This document shows positions 20,985 to 33,252 of a stretch of DNA of 64,000 nucleotides, piece by piece. Position numbers and translations under genes: made by a program. The notes beneath the pieces were generated by a model. It was not told the origin of the DNA. It did not search any database and was given only the letters and a program-made list of their open reading frames with translations. The DNA is from Oryzias latipes. Taxonomy: Eukaryota; Chordata; Actinopteri; Beloniformes; Adrianichthyidae. The stretch is taken from NCBI RefSeq assembly GCF_002234675.1, contig NC_019879.2, positions 5,585,325 to 5,649,324 on the forward strand. The letters are read 5' to 3'. Within the stretch, counting starts at the first letter, position 1. Each line of letters opens with the position of its first letter.

Positions 20985-22885
20985 ATCACAATGAACGTGG
21001 AAATGAGATAAAAACGTGTGCGTTTATTTTGTCCGTTTTTTCTCTCCAAGCAGAAACTCTTTCTTTTGCTGATGATGCAGCGGTCTTACTTTTTTGATGG
21101 ACGTATAATCTTCATACGCCATCATTAAAATCTCGGACTCCGTCTCACTAAAGTATAGCGCTCTCTTTTTTTTCTCCACGCATTTTCATGGTGACTCCTG
21201 ACTTGGCGATCTATTGAGAATGTCTTTATGTACCTGCTGTGCACGTGCATTAACCCAGGGTTACCAAGTCGTGCGTAATTACGCTAACTCATATCCGGTC
21301 TTTTGGAATCTACATACGCAGAGTAAACAAGTTCAGGCGGATTTCAGCCAGAGTTCAGGCTTAAAGTCAGGGTAGTTTAAACATGCTTTCTGGAATACCC
21401 CCCCTGAACCCTTCCCCTAGTGGTCATTTCAGGAGCTGCAGCATTTGGTATTTCTGGGGTTGTTTCGTATCCAGAACTGCAGGCGTCAGAGACAGAATTG
21501 ACACTGAAGGGACAATGAGGGACGTTCTATGTTCCCTGCATGACGGACAGTTAACTTCTTTAGAAGTAAGAACTATTTCCTTTCATTTATCTATGGGGTT
21601 ATAGTTCTGCTCTAGCCAGTGATTTACAATCATAGGTAGTATTTTTCCTCTCTGTACCGTCGGTGCCGGATTGTCAATTTTTATCCCAGTGTTTTTACTA
21701 TCCTATAAATACAGTGCGATGTGTTGGTAGCTGAACTGTAAAGGGTTTTTCTTAAGGCTGATGGAATCCTCTCAGGTTGATCTGTTGCAAAGACTGTAAA
21801 TCATGAGTCGACAAAACTGAATAGTTTTCAAAGGTAAACCAGGTTCGCATTTGCTTTTTGCTCAGTTGCATTGTGGGTAAGGAATTATATTCTTTTTATT
21901 TTTTAACTATATAAACTCTAAAGGAACACTAAAATTTAAAAATGTATTTTAAAAGTTAAAGGATTCAAATTTAGAAATGGTTGATGTGCAGAGATTCTCG
22001 TCTGAGAGGTGGAACGCATCAGCTGGCAAACTAAACATTTTTGAGGAAACTTCTTAAATAACTCAGCCAGAAGAGGAAAATGAATTCTAAAAGAAAACGT
22101 CTCTTTTTATATCAAAAAGTACTATATTGTACTTCAATAGAACAGCTTGAAATGATTAAAGATCTTATAACAAATTGTAGGAGCCATTTGTTGTTTGGAT
22201 TAGAACTTGGTTTGGGGTTTGTTTTGGTTTTAACTTTGTGTATTTTTGTTTTATTGCGCTGTGACTTATATTTCTGTCAACCATTGGTGGCGCTGCAGAG
22301 TTCACAAAAGTGTATGATGGTTTTAGGAGGTCACATAGTTTTTATCACTTCATTTTGTTACATTAAAACAATACACTTTAACAGCATCATCTTTATAGCC
22401 CACAGCCCAAAAGTCTGTTTTTCCAGAACAATATCCTTGAAGCTGCACTCACTGCACTAAAGCAGGACTAGATCGTTGCTACACGACTCACTTAACTATT
22501 ATTTACAATAAACAATACCACAGAAATACAGAGAATACTGTATTTTCCACTGTAAAAGTCGCTCTGTAGTATAAGTTGCTGCAGAAACATTATAAAGAAG
22601 GAGAAATCATATATGTCATATTTGAGTAAAAGTTACAGTTTTGGGAGAAATTTCATCTTGAAAGACCAAACGAAATAACGGAATAGATAATAGATCAAAT
22701 GCATGCACACTTCACAACCGTAATTCTTAGATGATTACTTAACTTAATGAAACGTACGAGGAATTGAATAATTGACTAGTATATTTGCACAACATGTTCA
22801 ACTTTCGGTCAGATTTCACAACGACAATCAGTTTATACTGATACGCACATTTGGTTTGGCAGAGATTTGTATGCCACATGCCCTA

Positions 22886-22987
22886 CCTGACACAACCCTG
22901 TATTTAATCCTGGTTGGGGACACAGGGGGACCCAGACCTGGCCCCCCCTGTGTCCACAACCAGGATTAAATACAGGGTTGTGTCAGG
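22886..22987. mobile_element. Palindromic MITE-like hairpin
   Basis: Arms of about 44 bp (CCTGACACAACCCTGTATTT... and its complement ...AAATACAGGGTTGTGTCAGG) around a short C/G-rich centre, nearly perfect. Directly downstream (22988-23055) pieces of the same ends repeat (gtaaaatacc, tgacacagggtg, taccctgtattttacac), so the locus seems to have been duplicated or rearranged. Confidence 0.75.
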
Positions 22988-23573
22988 GTAAAATACCTGA
23001 CACAGGGTGTAAAATACCCAGGGTGTAAAATACCCTGTATTTTACACAACAGGGTTGTATGTTTGCTCATTGCAAACTGCTTTCCCGCGCAGCCCTGTAC
23101 TCAGCCAACTGACAAGGTCTACAATAAGTTTAGCGCAACATATGAACAATTATTCAGATGACTTTAAAGAACATTCTAACAAGTCCACTAAACTCTTTAC
23201 ATCACTAAATCTTCTGAACTTTTCTTGCTCTATGCTTTGAACAATTTCGCCAGGTCCGGCGTAAGATTGAGTGGCGCTTCTTTATCTGCATTGCTGTCAG
23301 TAGCAAACACTGATACACACCTGCAGATGCTTCTAAAGTTTGTATTTAAGAAAAACTTACATACCCTCGGCCAAACTATCCAAAAGAAACATGACTTTTA
23401 ATCAGAAGAATATGGTATACAACTTTTAGAAATATATTTTTATCATTTAGAATTATTTTTTAAATTAAGAACATTTGTGTTTTGTGGATTATATCTCATT
23501 TATGTATTAAATCATTGATAATAGTTTGTGCAACTTGGAAAAGAATCCTAATACATTTCTGTTTTCATTGTAG

Positions 23574-23702
23574 ATTGAACGTCCATCACTAGCGTAGTCA
23601 ATGAAGATGGAGTCATCAGTAGAGACCCAACAGGCAGCCGACACTGCTGTGACCGACTCCGAGAACCAGATCACACCCGCACAGATTGCTACTTTGGCGC
23701 AG
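23574..23702 (+). other. creb1: creb1 exon 2: end of 5'UTR and residues 1-34
   Basis: Acceptor ttcattgtag, then 27 nt of leader, ATG at 23601 and coding to LAQ, donor CAG/GTAACA. Phase 0 at the 3' end. Confidence 0.93.
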
Positions 23703-26700
23703 GTAACACGGCACTGTTGATGTGCCGCTGTCGCTTGTGGAATCGTTTGATCTCTTTCTCTACAGCATGTTTTACTCTACTCCTTTGAAATAACTCTACC
23801 TGACTGATTGCGCCTCTGAATTTTTAGGTTTCCATGACAACGGGACACACCTCAGCCACGGGCCCCACCGTAACTCTAGTGCAGCTTCCCAACGGACAAA
23901 CAGTTCAGGTTCACGGCGTCATCCAGGCGGCACAGCCTTCCGTCATCCAGTCCCCGCAGGTCCAGGCAGTACAGGTGAACGCTCTGCTTCAATGTGCGGA
24001 ACCGTGATTCTCAAACCGGAATCAGGATTTTTTTTCCTCTGGTTTCTTCCAGATCTCCACCATAGCCGAAAGTGAAGACTCCCAGGAGTCTGTGGACAGT
24101 GTCACCGACTCTCAAAAGCGCAGGGAGATTCTGTCACGACGTCCGTCCTACAGGTAAACCGCTCCACACGCTTGTCAGAACAAGAAACTCAGTAGTTCAG
24201 TCAAAAAGCTGTTCAAATGTAATTTGATGCAATAAAACACCTTCAAATGTTACGCTACAAGAAGGATTTTCTGAGTGCAAGCTCTGAAAGAAACTCTACT
24301 TTTAGGTTTTTCTTCAAATACAACAACAACATCCAGCAGTGATGAGATCACATAGAAAAATTCCCCTCAAAGTAGAAACTGCATTACATAATGTAGAAGC
24401 CATTTTTTTTTCCAATTGTGGAAAAACCTTACAAGCCTGTCTAAACAGAACTTCTTCTCAGGAGAGCAAAAAGACGGCTGATACATTTAGTTCCTGAATT
24501 CCTACTGGTTTCTACGGCGATTAAAAACAAATGCGTGCTTTACTAACTTGCTGCAAATGGAAACAGCTGTGAAAAGGTGGAAGCATTAGCACGTATGTTA
24601 ACATGAGACTACAACCAAAAGCGTGAAGATGTGGTTGCTGCAGAGGCGTAAACGGGAACCTTCTTTCCTGGAGATCTGGGGTTTCTGCTGTTAAACATCT
24701 TTACAAATGTTTGTGCTATTTTTTTTTTTCCCCTTTTTTTTTGTAATTTTGCAAACGTTTCTCCTAACAGGAAAATTCTGAACGACCTTTCCTCTGATGC
24801 ACCGGCTGTCCCTCGCATCGAGGAGGAAAAGGCGGAGGAGGACTCGTCTGCTGCAGCAGCGACCCCTGCCATCACCACCGTTACGGTGCCCACACCCATC
24901 TACCAGACCAGCAGTGGGCAGTACAGTAAGTGAAGGCCAGGGCAGCACACACAAACACACCTTTACCTTCAATATACTGCTAGTCACAACAATGTTTTAA
25001 AAGGGAACCAGAAAGTAAAAATGATGATTTTTGTCAACACTCAGTGCATGCACAATGATCAGAACTGCTACAATTCAGGGGGAGGAGAAAGCTTTGTGGA
25101 GTTTATGAATGTTATTCTTGCAGTAGTACATAATTAGAGCAGATAAGGCGTTTTATTATGAAAACAAAAAGCAGCGACGATCGTGTTTCATGCTCTGCTG
25201 GGGGCATAACATTTCTAAAGCACGGCTGACCAAACCTAACTTGGCAGTTGACGATGTTTGCTGTCAACCATCGGGATGGACGATGATATCGTCGGGGGGG
25301 GGGGGGTATTTTTTAATGTTTCGTTCTTATATACTTGCTATTCGTTATTTTACTTTATTACTTTATTTATAATATTACACAACTAATGACTCATCCGCGA
25401 TTATCCAGTATAAACTGAGGGAAGTGACTTTAACAAAAAAAAGTAACAAACAAAATAGAAAGAAGTAGTCCGCTCCCGCAAAAAACTAGTCAAGTGGACC
25501 GGTGGAGCGCAGAATTACAGCTTTGTGCCTGAGGGGAAGGGGGGGGGGGGTGCTTTGTTACATGAGTGGTATGTGTGGGAGATTTAGGACTGCGATCCGT
25601 CCCGCAGCTCTAGGGGAACGGGCTACCGAACTCAGAACCGGGTCTAAAAGTGTGTGTCTCGGAGCAAAGCTTGGACCGCCAGTACACAGCGGCTTTGGGG
25701 CGGTGTGAGCTTCAAAGCAGGAATGTCGCTCAGTCCTTAGAAACCGTTCAAGCAATCACGTGGATTTGTGTTTCCAGTTGTGTCCCGAATAAATAAAGGC
25801 TGATGTTATTCCCACATGTTTACGTGCAGCCAGGATGCAGATTGCAGCGCCACCCAAAGCTAATGCTGTTAGCCCGTGTTAGCATACTGCTAATTCCGGC
25901 TCCGTTTTTCAACAGAAAAAGCACTGACCACACGGATTAAAAATAAAATGATGACCGAACAGGTGCTTCATAATAATCGTAACATTATTAAAAGCACGTT
26001 TGGAATATCGTCTCGTATATTACCGAGCTGACATGTCAATGTATATAGCCGCTCGGCAACATTGTTTGTATTAAATTGTTACATTCAATAAAGTTTGAAA
26101 AAAAAATTGCCGCTCGGCGCAACCTAAATCCTCTTCCGGTTTTTCAAACCCTACTGCGCATGTGCGAATGATTTATTCCGACTGAAAGTGTGACCCCATG
26201 TGAACGTTTGTTATATTCTGAAATCATTTTTCTGGTTCCATGTACGCGGTTGGATTCTAATCTGACCATTGATCCGATCAAGATGTTTTGCACATGTAAC
26301 CGCGGCTTATGGCGTCTACTCGCAACGTGCATGCCACTCAGCCATCACGATGGTATCGTCCATCGGCACAACCCTACTGTGGACAGGGCTGGAGAAGCTC
26401 GTGCCTCGCCCTGCGCAACACTGCAGCCTGAGTGGGCTCTGATCCCTCAGACCGGACCCGCAGCCCCGTCAGACGGGGCATATCGGTCTCACTTCAGATC
26501 GAAGAGGCATGCGAACCAGCCCGGGCCTCAATAAACGCTCCTGTGGGCCAGTGCCGTCCTCCGCCGGGGACCCAGCATGCCGCGCGGCTGGAAGAAGAAA
26601 AAAAAAGAAAGTGCGCTCTGTGTGGTTAAGCATAGTGATGTATGTTTCAGAGGATGTTAATCAAGCGCGCACCCCTGCTGTAACTCATTTCTCATTTGTC

Positions 26701-27893
26701 TTCGCTCTCACGAACCACACAGTTGCAATTACTCAGGGCGGGGCTATTCAGCTGGCCAATAACGGCACAGATGGAGTCCAAGGTCTTCAGACACTGACCA
26801 TGACGAACGCCGCTGCAGCCGCCCAGCCTGGAGCCACCATCCTGCAGTACGCCCAGACCAGCGACGGCCAGCAGATACTGGTTCCCAGTAACCAGGTCGT
26901 GGTGCAAGGTGAGTAGGGGACATTGTTCTTCAGGGATGGGGTCTTCCCCCCAGGATAGTTCAGCCGCTACAGTTTTGAGTAAATCAGCATCTGTTAAGGA
27001 GACACAAAAGCAGAAAGAACTCATCAACCACCTCCCACTGCACCACCTTTACTGAGGACTTGATCACTTTTTTTAGGGTTTGTGCTTCTTTACAGTCATG
27101 ATTTTCTATTCAGAGCACACAGCCGCTGTAGCATCTGCTTTCACACTAGCACCGGCTTTGTGTGACTCTGCTCAAATGCCAACAAGCTTCACGTCTTTAT
27201 CTGGCTTGGTTTTCACAAACGAAGCCAACCAAAAAAATCAGGGAGGCGAGAGATTGACAAGGTCTACAACCAATCAGGATTCTGCATAAAATAAATAAAT
27301 GAATACATTCGCTTGTAAAATTGCACTGAAAAAAATCCATACTGTACAAACCAGTCAAAGAGCCTTAAAAGTCATTCAGTTTATAAACATTTGTATTCTA
27401 GTCAAAGCTCTTTGATTTAATTAGTCAAAAACAGTCAAATCTCTGCAGAGTTTTGACTCTTTGCTGACTCTGTCACTCAGCTGCCTCCGGCGACGTCCAA
27501 GCCTACCAAATCCGTGCCGCCCCTGCCAGCACCATCGCCCCTGGGGTCGTTATGGCCTCCTCCCCGGCCCTCCCCACCCAGGGTGCCACAGAAGAGGTCA
27601 CCAGGAAGCGGGAGGTCCGCCTCATGAAAAACAGGTAGGAGCTGGCGAGCCTTTTAGGGGCACTTCTACGAGGGTTCGGCTTAAAAGGACGTCCAGCCTG
27701 CATGCTGCTGTGAAGCTGTGAAGATGACCCGTCCTGTTCTCCCTGCAGAGAGGCGGCGCGGGAGTGTCGAAGGAAGAAGAAGGAGTACGTGAAATGTTTG
27801 GAGAACAGAGTGGCGGTGCTGGAGAACCAAAACAAGACGCTAATTGAAGAACTGAAAGCACTGAAAGACCTTTACTGTCATAAATCTGAGTAA
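23601..27893 (+). CDS. creb1: Cyclic AMP-responsive element-binding protein 1 (329 aa, seven coding exons)
   Basis: Exons 23601-23702, 23828-23974, 24053-24153, 24771-24925, 26723-26908, 27481-27634 and 27749-27893 join in frame with GT..AG introns to 329 residues (human 341/327). The protein is the nuclear bZIP activator that binds TGACGTCA and recruits CBP after phosphorylation. Visible parts: Q-rich Q1 region (residues 35-83), kinase-inducible domain with RRPSY, whose Ser115 corresponds to the PKA site human Ser133, glutamine-rich Q2 region with AITQGGAIQLANN (170-230), basic region KNREAARECRRKKKEY (from about 280) and a leucine zipper with VAVLENQNKTLIEELKALK. The start ATG is chosen by match to the family N-terminus; a second ATG lies two codons later. 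The Q1 exon and IAITQGG identify CREB1 rather than CREM or ATF1. No damage seen. Confidence 0.97.
23828..23974 (+). CDS. creb1: creb1 exon 3: Q1 region, residues 35-83
   Basis: 49 codons from VSMTTGHTS to VQAVQ, including VTLVQLPNGQTVQVHGVIQ. Flanked by tttttag and GTGAAC. Both ends are phase 0, so the exon can be skipped in frame; mammalian CREB/CREM splice forms lacking Q-rich exons are known. Confidence 0.95.
24053..24153 (+). CDS. creb1: creb1 exon 4: kinase-inducible domain with phospho-acceptor serine
   Basis: Encodes ISTIAESEDSQESV to RRPSY. The arginine after RRPSY is split (AG/G) across the intron. Acceptor ttcttccag, donor CAG/GTAAAC. Confidence 0.96.
24771..24925 (+). CDS. creb1: creb1 exon 5: rest of KID
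   Basis: Encodes KILNDLSSDAPAVP, an acidic stretch with a four-alanine run (SSAAAATP) absent from human CREB1, and IYQTSSGQY. The Ile codon is split A/TT. Acceptor ctcctaacag, donor ACA/GTAAGT. Confidence 0.95.
25225..26380. mobile_element. Probable hAT-like remnant in creb1 intron 5
   Basis: Near the right side the reverse complement reads GTTGTGCCGATGGACGATAC, a terminus I associate with fish hAT elements, and the left side has a related ccatcgggatggacgatg. Boundaries are approximate and no clean target duplication was established. Confidence 0.45.
26723..26908 (+). CDS. creb1: creb1 exon 6: glutamine-rich Q2 region
   Basis: Encodes AITQGGAIQLANNGTDGVQG through VPSNQVVVQ with a polyalanine run AAAAAQ. 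Acceptor cacacag, donor CAAG/GTGAGT. Upstream is a hAT-like remnant within intron 5. Confidence 0.95.
27481..27634 (+). CDS. creb1: creb1 exon 7: linker and start of basic region
   Basis: Encodes ASGDVQAYQIRAAPAST to KREVRLMKN; arginine split AG/A. Acceptor tgtcactcag, donor ACAG/GTAGGA. Confidence 0.95.
27749..27893 (+). CDS. creb1: creb1 exon 8: bZIP end and stop
   Basis: Encodes EAARECRRKKKEYVKC, zipper heptads and the CREB1-type end LYCHKSE, then TAA at 27891-27893. Acceptor ccctgcag. Confidence 0.97.
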
Positions 27894-30800
27894 ACCTCCT
27901 CGAACTCTGATCTGGATTCATTCACATGGAAGGGTCACTAATGAAAGTGCCAACTAAATCTAAATCAACAAGCGACTGTCCAGAAAGTCTTCATGACGTT
28001 GGTACACATCAGTCATGTTATCACTGCAGCAAATCACTTCACCAGTGGCTGGTTTACAGCTGCCGTCTTCACTATAACTCATCTCTAATTCCTACACAAG
28101 AGCCATCAGCCCAAAGGAGCTTTCCTTCTTCTTCACCTTTGTGTGTTTGGTTTGGAATGGGCATCGTCCTGTCCCGAATCCCAGCTGAGATTGGAGGGAC
28201 ATAAGACACCAGCCTGGATTTCTTCTTTAAAAATTAAGCAGCAGGAGGTAAGGAAAAAAATAAAACGTTCCTTTTGCTTGTTATTGAGCCGAACTTAATT
28301 TAAAAAAAACAAAGAAACGGATGTGATGCAAACTTGGAATGTTTGTTTTTGACGCTGTAATTCTTTGTAGATCTGTCAGAGCTGCCTCAAGCTCCTCCAA
28401 AGTTTGGGTTTGGAGGCTCAGGCATGTCAGCAGGTCAGTTCAATTGAAGTATTCCTATAAAAATCACTCAAAACTAAACAAATGTAAAACATTGTCTAGA
28501 GGTGAAGCCTGTAGCAAAAAGCATCACGGAGGATCTTGGTGCCTAAGAAAGCCACGAAAACGTTCTCCTGATCTCAGCATCCGACTGTGTATCATTTGTT
28601 TCTGCCAAGGGAACAGAAGAAGAAAAAAACGTTCTGTTCAATGACAGCTTTTTTTTTTTAAATCATTTGCATTTTAGTTCTTTAGGTAAGCAATAATGTT
28701 CCATCCAAGCATCCCAGTGGTTGTGATGGTTACCTGCACTTTATTTTACTTTGTGGTCAAGTTTAGCAGTTTAACTAGAAATCCACTTTCTTGGGTCTTA
28801 TGCCTGACTTTTATTTTTTGCCAAATAAATGTCGATCATTTAGACAACGACGCCATAAGAGCAAAAGCTTGTTACAATAAAACAAACCTTTGATATTACA
28901 GTAATTGAATGAATTTACGTAATAAAATGTTTTTTTAATGCTGAAGTGCATTTAATTCAAAAATGTTAAGTCTTAGCAAAGAATGTTTTTTTAGAAGAAG
29001 CTGAATTTATACCATGTTTTTCTTTTCTATTTTTTAAACAAATACCTACATACTTTTTTGACAGCAGGTGCATTTTTAATAGATTGATTCACTGATAATA
29101 ATCCTATTATTTTCAAGCATTAGAACCAAATTGACATTTTTCAAACTTCCAGTCCAGATTTATTCACTTTGATCAACTTATGGCTCATTTAAACCTTTTG
29201 TTCTGTAGTGAAGTGAAGCAATATTATAGTGAAGCAGAGGATTTGTCTATGAAAAAGACAGAAAAAGATCTTTTCACATTGACATATCAGTTCACGGTTA
29301 ATTTGTGACCTACTTTTGGAAGCATTTGTGTCGATGGTTGTGGAGAATCGCAGCTTCGTTTGTGTGTGAAGCACCTTTTGTGTTACTCTGTTCTCACGTC
29401 TCCTACCACCGGAAAACTGCAGAAAGAAATCCAGAAGAAAACCAAAGTCTGTCATAAAAAATGTCTCATTGCACAAATTATACAGTAAGTAAAGCATTCT
29501 CCCTGATGTGAGAGCGCTACTATCTTCTGTTTTGAGGGCTCGTGTTCTCCTCCTTTAACCAGAAAGTGACATTAACATCTGCTCTTAGACGTCTAACTTC
29601 TCTAGCAGATAACATCCTCTCAGATCGGAACCATTCTCCTCATGTTTGGGCTTTAAAACGGACTGTTTTTAGCTTTTGTTTGCACATTTGTGCTGAAACC
29701 ACTTCTCCTCTTGTAGACTTTTTGACAAGTTATTGAAAACAAAGATAAACGAGCAGCTGGTATTTAGTACAAGCCAGAGTTTTAAAGACCCACTCCGATC
29801 ATATTTGGTTCTATTGTTAAAGTCTTCACTCTTGATTAGGCCGTTTTTAGCCTCAAAAAAAACAACTGTCATTTTCTAGGACATAGTTTTTCTGCAGAGC
29901 GACAGTATTTCATCAGAAATGTTCTTCCTGAGTGGAGCAAACCCCCCCCCCCCCCCCCCTCTCTCTGTTGCTTAGAGAGCTTGTGGAATTGGCCAGAATA
30001 TTTTCTACATCCCAAATTTGATCTTTTTTAAACGGCATGTTCTTCCTCTTCTTCTGATTCACAACCATTTGAAGAAGGAACTACTCAGAAATGCAGTTTT
30101 AATATATATATTTATAAATATATGTCCTCCATCATGAGAAAAATGCAACATGAACTTAAAATCCATCGGAGTGAGTCTTTAAGGTTGTGAAAACTCAGAG
30201 CATGTTGTCTTTTTGAGAGCATGACAGAAACACTACAATACTTAGATGAAGTACGACACTCCTGATTAAAACTGTGATTAACCCCAGAATTACTTTGGAA
30301 TATTTGTAGTATTTGGGCTCAATCTTTTATTTATTTTTTTGCATTTTGACCACTTTTGTTTGTTTGTTTTGTTTGGATCTTTCCATAGAATTGTACCCAC
30401 CACTTTATATGAACTGACGTTTTAAAGTGCATCCTGTTAAAAACAAAAGGTTGCTTTTGCGTGGCTGCGTGTGAAGAAACGTACATATTAGTGTGTATTT
30501 TCTATGATTGTACATAGACGCTACAGCATGAGTAGGTCATATTTCAGTTTGATATGAAAGTGTTCCTATAGATTGTATAAAACCACCTTTACATATTTGT
30601 ATTATAAGTGTATAATTGTGTATATGTATACACCAGAACTGGCGTCGCCATGGCAGCTAGTAATGAGAAAGGTCTTTGTAGGATTTGAGGCGCTGTTCTC
30701 TTTAAGGTCAGCAGGGTTTGTGTGTTTGTTTGTAAAGATGTGAGACAGTATTGGCATCCAGAAAATGCATTTGTTTTTATAGTTTTGTTAAGTGATACTT

Positions 30801-31870
30801 CTGTCAAAAACATGAAATACATTTTGATTTGTCATTTTCTAAACAAATATTTTTTTTTCTCGTTTTTGTTTGAAACTGTCCTGTTAACTTTGCCTGCAGA
30901 GGTCATGTGATTTAGCCATTTCAGATCTTTCACGTCTGAGATTATGAGGGAATTACTGTCATTATGCTTAGAAGAAAGGATTCCAACTTGTTTACAGAGT
31001 TTAACCTTTTTTTTTTTACTGAAATACCTAAATGCTAAAACCAATCCTATCATTTTTGTTTTTTTAAGGCACTTTAGTTCATTCTCTTGTTCATATTATG
31101 TCTGTGACTACGTTTCCCATGACTGCTTGGAGAAATGTTTACAAAATAAAAGCATGAGTGTTTCATCATTTGTTTCATTGGACGGACTATGATCCAACAA
31201 AACTTTGTGCATATGTCACTTAAAGCACATTTCATAGAGGATGAGTGATTTGTAAAAAAACAAAATAAATCAGTAATAACCCTGTGATCAACTCTTTAGG
31301 TACTGGTGCCGTTACGATATGCGAGTTACTGAAATGAAGTGTTTTCTTGGAGAATAAACAACCTTTTTATCCCGTGTGAGCCCCACGTTCAGTGCTCGTG
31401 CCGAGGAAGATATCGTAATAACCCTTTTTGATGTGAGTTTGTATTTGTACGTTTGATGTAATGGCACAAGTTTTCCTATAATGCCAACTTTGTTCTTTTT
31501 CCTTTTTTTTTTAACTTGTGTGGCAGATTCTAGGCCCTAAACTTCTGCATGTAACCGATTTGCTCCATGTGTGTAGAAGTATTCACATACATTCATAAAC
31601 ACGCACGAGTTTGAAAAGAGATACAATTTTCTTTCCAACTTTTTATGTGATCTGTTTATATTTTGTCACTTTTAGAAGCTATATAAATAAATACCAGATA
31701 TTGTATATTGACCTGTTGAAACAAGTTCGCCAAATGATGCATTATTCTTGTTTTTTGACATTGTACTTTTCTGAAACTATACCAGCCCATTATTTTTAAG
31801 TTACTCTAATAATGCATAAAGTTTTGTAAACATTTGCTATGTTACAATAAACTGATCTTGGAGATTGTAC
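27894..31870 (+). other. creb1: creb1 3'UTR with terminal polyadenylation signal
   Basis: No other gene occupies this stretch. AATAAA at 31846-31851 is the most distal good signal before repeat-like DNA; earlier signals (for example near 28259 and 31144) could give shorter forms. CREB1 has a very long 3'UTR in mammals, which fits. An inserted MITE at 29783-30180 would be part of the long form. Confidence 0.6.
29783..30180. mobile_element. MITE, ends AGACCCACTCCGAT / ATCGGAGTGAGTCT, in creb1 3'UTR
   Basis: Terminal inverted repeats agacccactccgat and, on the right, atcggagtgagtct, each bordered by TTTAA-type sequence, consistent with a TTAA or TAA target duplication. Related diverged copies lie at about 41990-43203 and 48340-48825. 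The interior includes a 19-21 nt C run. Confidence 0.7.
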
Positions 31871-32760
31871 TGTTTTATTCTGGTCTGTTGTGACATTGTT
31901 TGTGACATTTATTTAGCTTTTATTCTATGATTTGGTCACTACTTTGCTGCTAAATATATATCAAATTGAATACAAAAACTATGGGGGTTAAATCAAATTT
32001 TTAGATCATCTGCACTTTTTTCTATTTTTGGTAACACATTAAATTATTTAGGTTCACAAACATAGAGAAGTAAAAGGCACAATATGAATAATATCCATAT
32101 AGAATAAAGAAGCTTTATTATTACAGATCTAAGGTCCATTTGCCACAATAAACAAAATAAAAGACTTAAGAAAAAAAAAAAAACAAGTATACAAACAATG
32201 ACATAAAAGTAGAAAAAAACAATAAAATAAAATGACCAAGTATCATAAACTAAAAAAAAAGACTGCAGAAAAACTACTGCAGACTAAAAAACTTCAAAGT
32301 TTAAAAAAGGCGACCACACTAAAACCTCCAAATAGGGGACTGGTATCTAAAAGTGCTGTACCTTACATTGGTGAAATAATTTTATTTGAAGCAAAGACGA
32401 TAAATGAAACCATAGATAAAATGTCTTGGAAAGTCTTAATTTTTGCACAAACAAACAAACTGCTTGTGCGGTTTTAATCAAATCTTTAGAATAATAATAT
32501 AAAATGTAATGGACGATAATAATATAATATAAAAAATGTAATATACGATAATAATATAATATAAAATGTAATATAGACGATAATAAAATGATATAAAATG
32601 TAATGTAGACACGGATACGGAAGCCGAAAACATCTCTTCAGAGTAAATTCTCATGTTTTACTCAATGTTTACAATCCTAAAACAATATAAACGGATAAAA
32701 AATATACAATTAACGGGAGTCAAATAACTTAACTGTTGCAACGTTGGCCACATAGCGGAA
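31871..32760. other. AT-rich DNA between creb1 and ccnyl1
   Basis: Contains a short AT-rich tandem repeat at about 32490-32605 (units like gacgataataatataatata, aaaatgtaat). No gene, and no METTL21A-like reading frame on the reverse strand. Confidence 0.55.
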
Positions 32761-33252
32761 GTATGGAAGCAATTCTGTGGCATAATTAAAAATAATTTCA
32801 AAACCAGAAATGCTTTTTCATTTTCAAAATGAAGCTGCATTTATTGACTCAAAATTAAAATGAAAAAGCAATCCACCAAAATGCTTTTTCCTTCTCTTCT
32901 TCAACACCGCTAATTCTGTGTCATAATTAAAATGAAAATGCACAAATTTCATTTTCATTTTAACATCCACCCTGCGAAAACTGTCGCATATCTCAATTCG
33001 AAAAAGCATTTCCAGAGGGGAGGCGGGGCGATGACGTCAGAGCTAGTATAAAAATAAAATGTCAAATACCATTTTCATTATCATTTTAAGTAATTGACAG
33101 AATAATCAATGTTGAAGAAGAGAAGGAAAAAGCATTTTGGTGGATTGCTTTTTCATTTTAATTTTGAACAAATGCAGCTTCAGATTGAAAATGAAAAAGC
33201 ATTTCTGGTTTTGACTTTTGTTTTCAATTATGCTATAGAATCGCTTCCATAT
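32761..33252. mobile_element. Foldback (long inverted repeat) element
   Basis: The left arm 32761-32905 and right arm 33111-33252 are inverted copies: gaaatgctttttcatttt, gaaaaagcaatccaccaaaa and ccttctcttcttcaac occur on the left and their complements on the right. The spacer of about 205 bp holds a perfect CRE (TGACGTCA, 33032-33039). Confidence 0.8.

Larger units (their letters stand above)
18105..23573 (+). other. creb1: creb1 intron 1
   Basis: A 5.5-kb intron by inference. It holds a repeat-like piece at about 18966-19090 (acatttactcagtaacattt), a SINE at 20467-20715, a long (TA)n at 20904-20980 and a palindromic MITE at 22886-22987. No coding sequence is seen. Confidence 0.6.

Noticed and set aside
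26190..26916. Extra coding exon in creb1 intron 5
   Set aside because: Open frames there do not match CREB1 and lie over a hAT-like remnant; the true exon begins at 26723.
29941..29960. C homopolymers here and at 6310, 51064, 62144
   Set aside because: Simple sequence, with length likely uncertain in the assembly; no functional reading.
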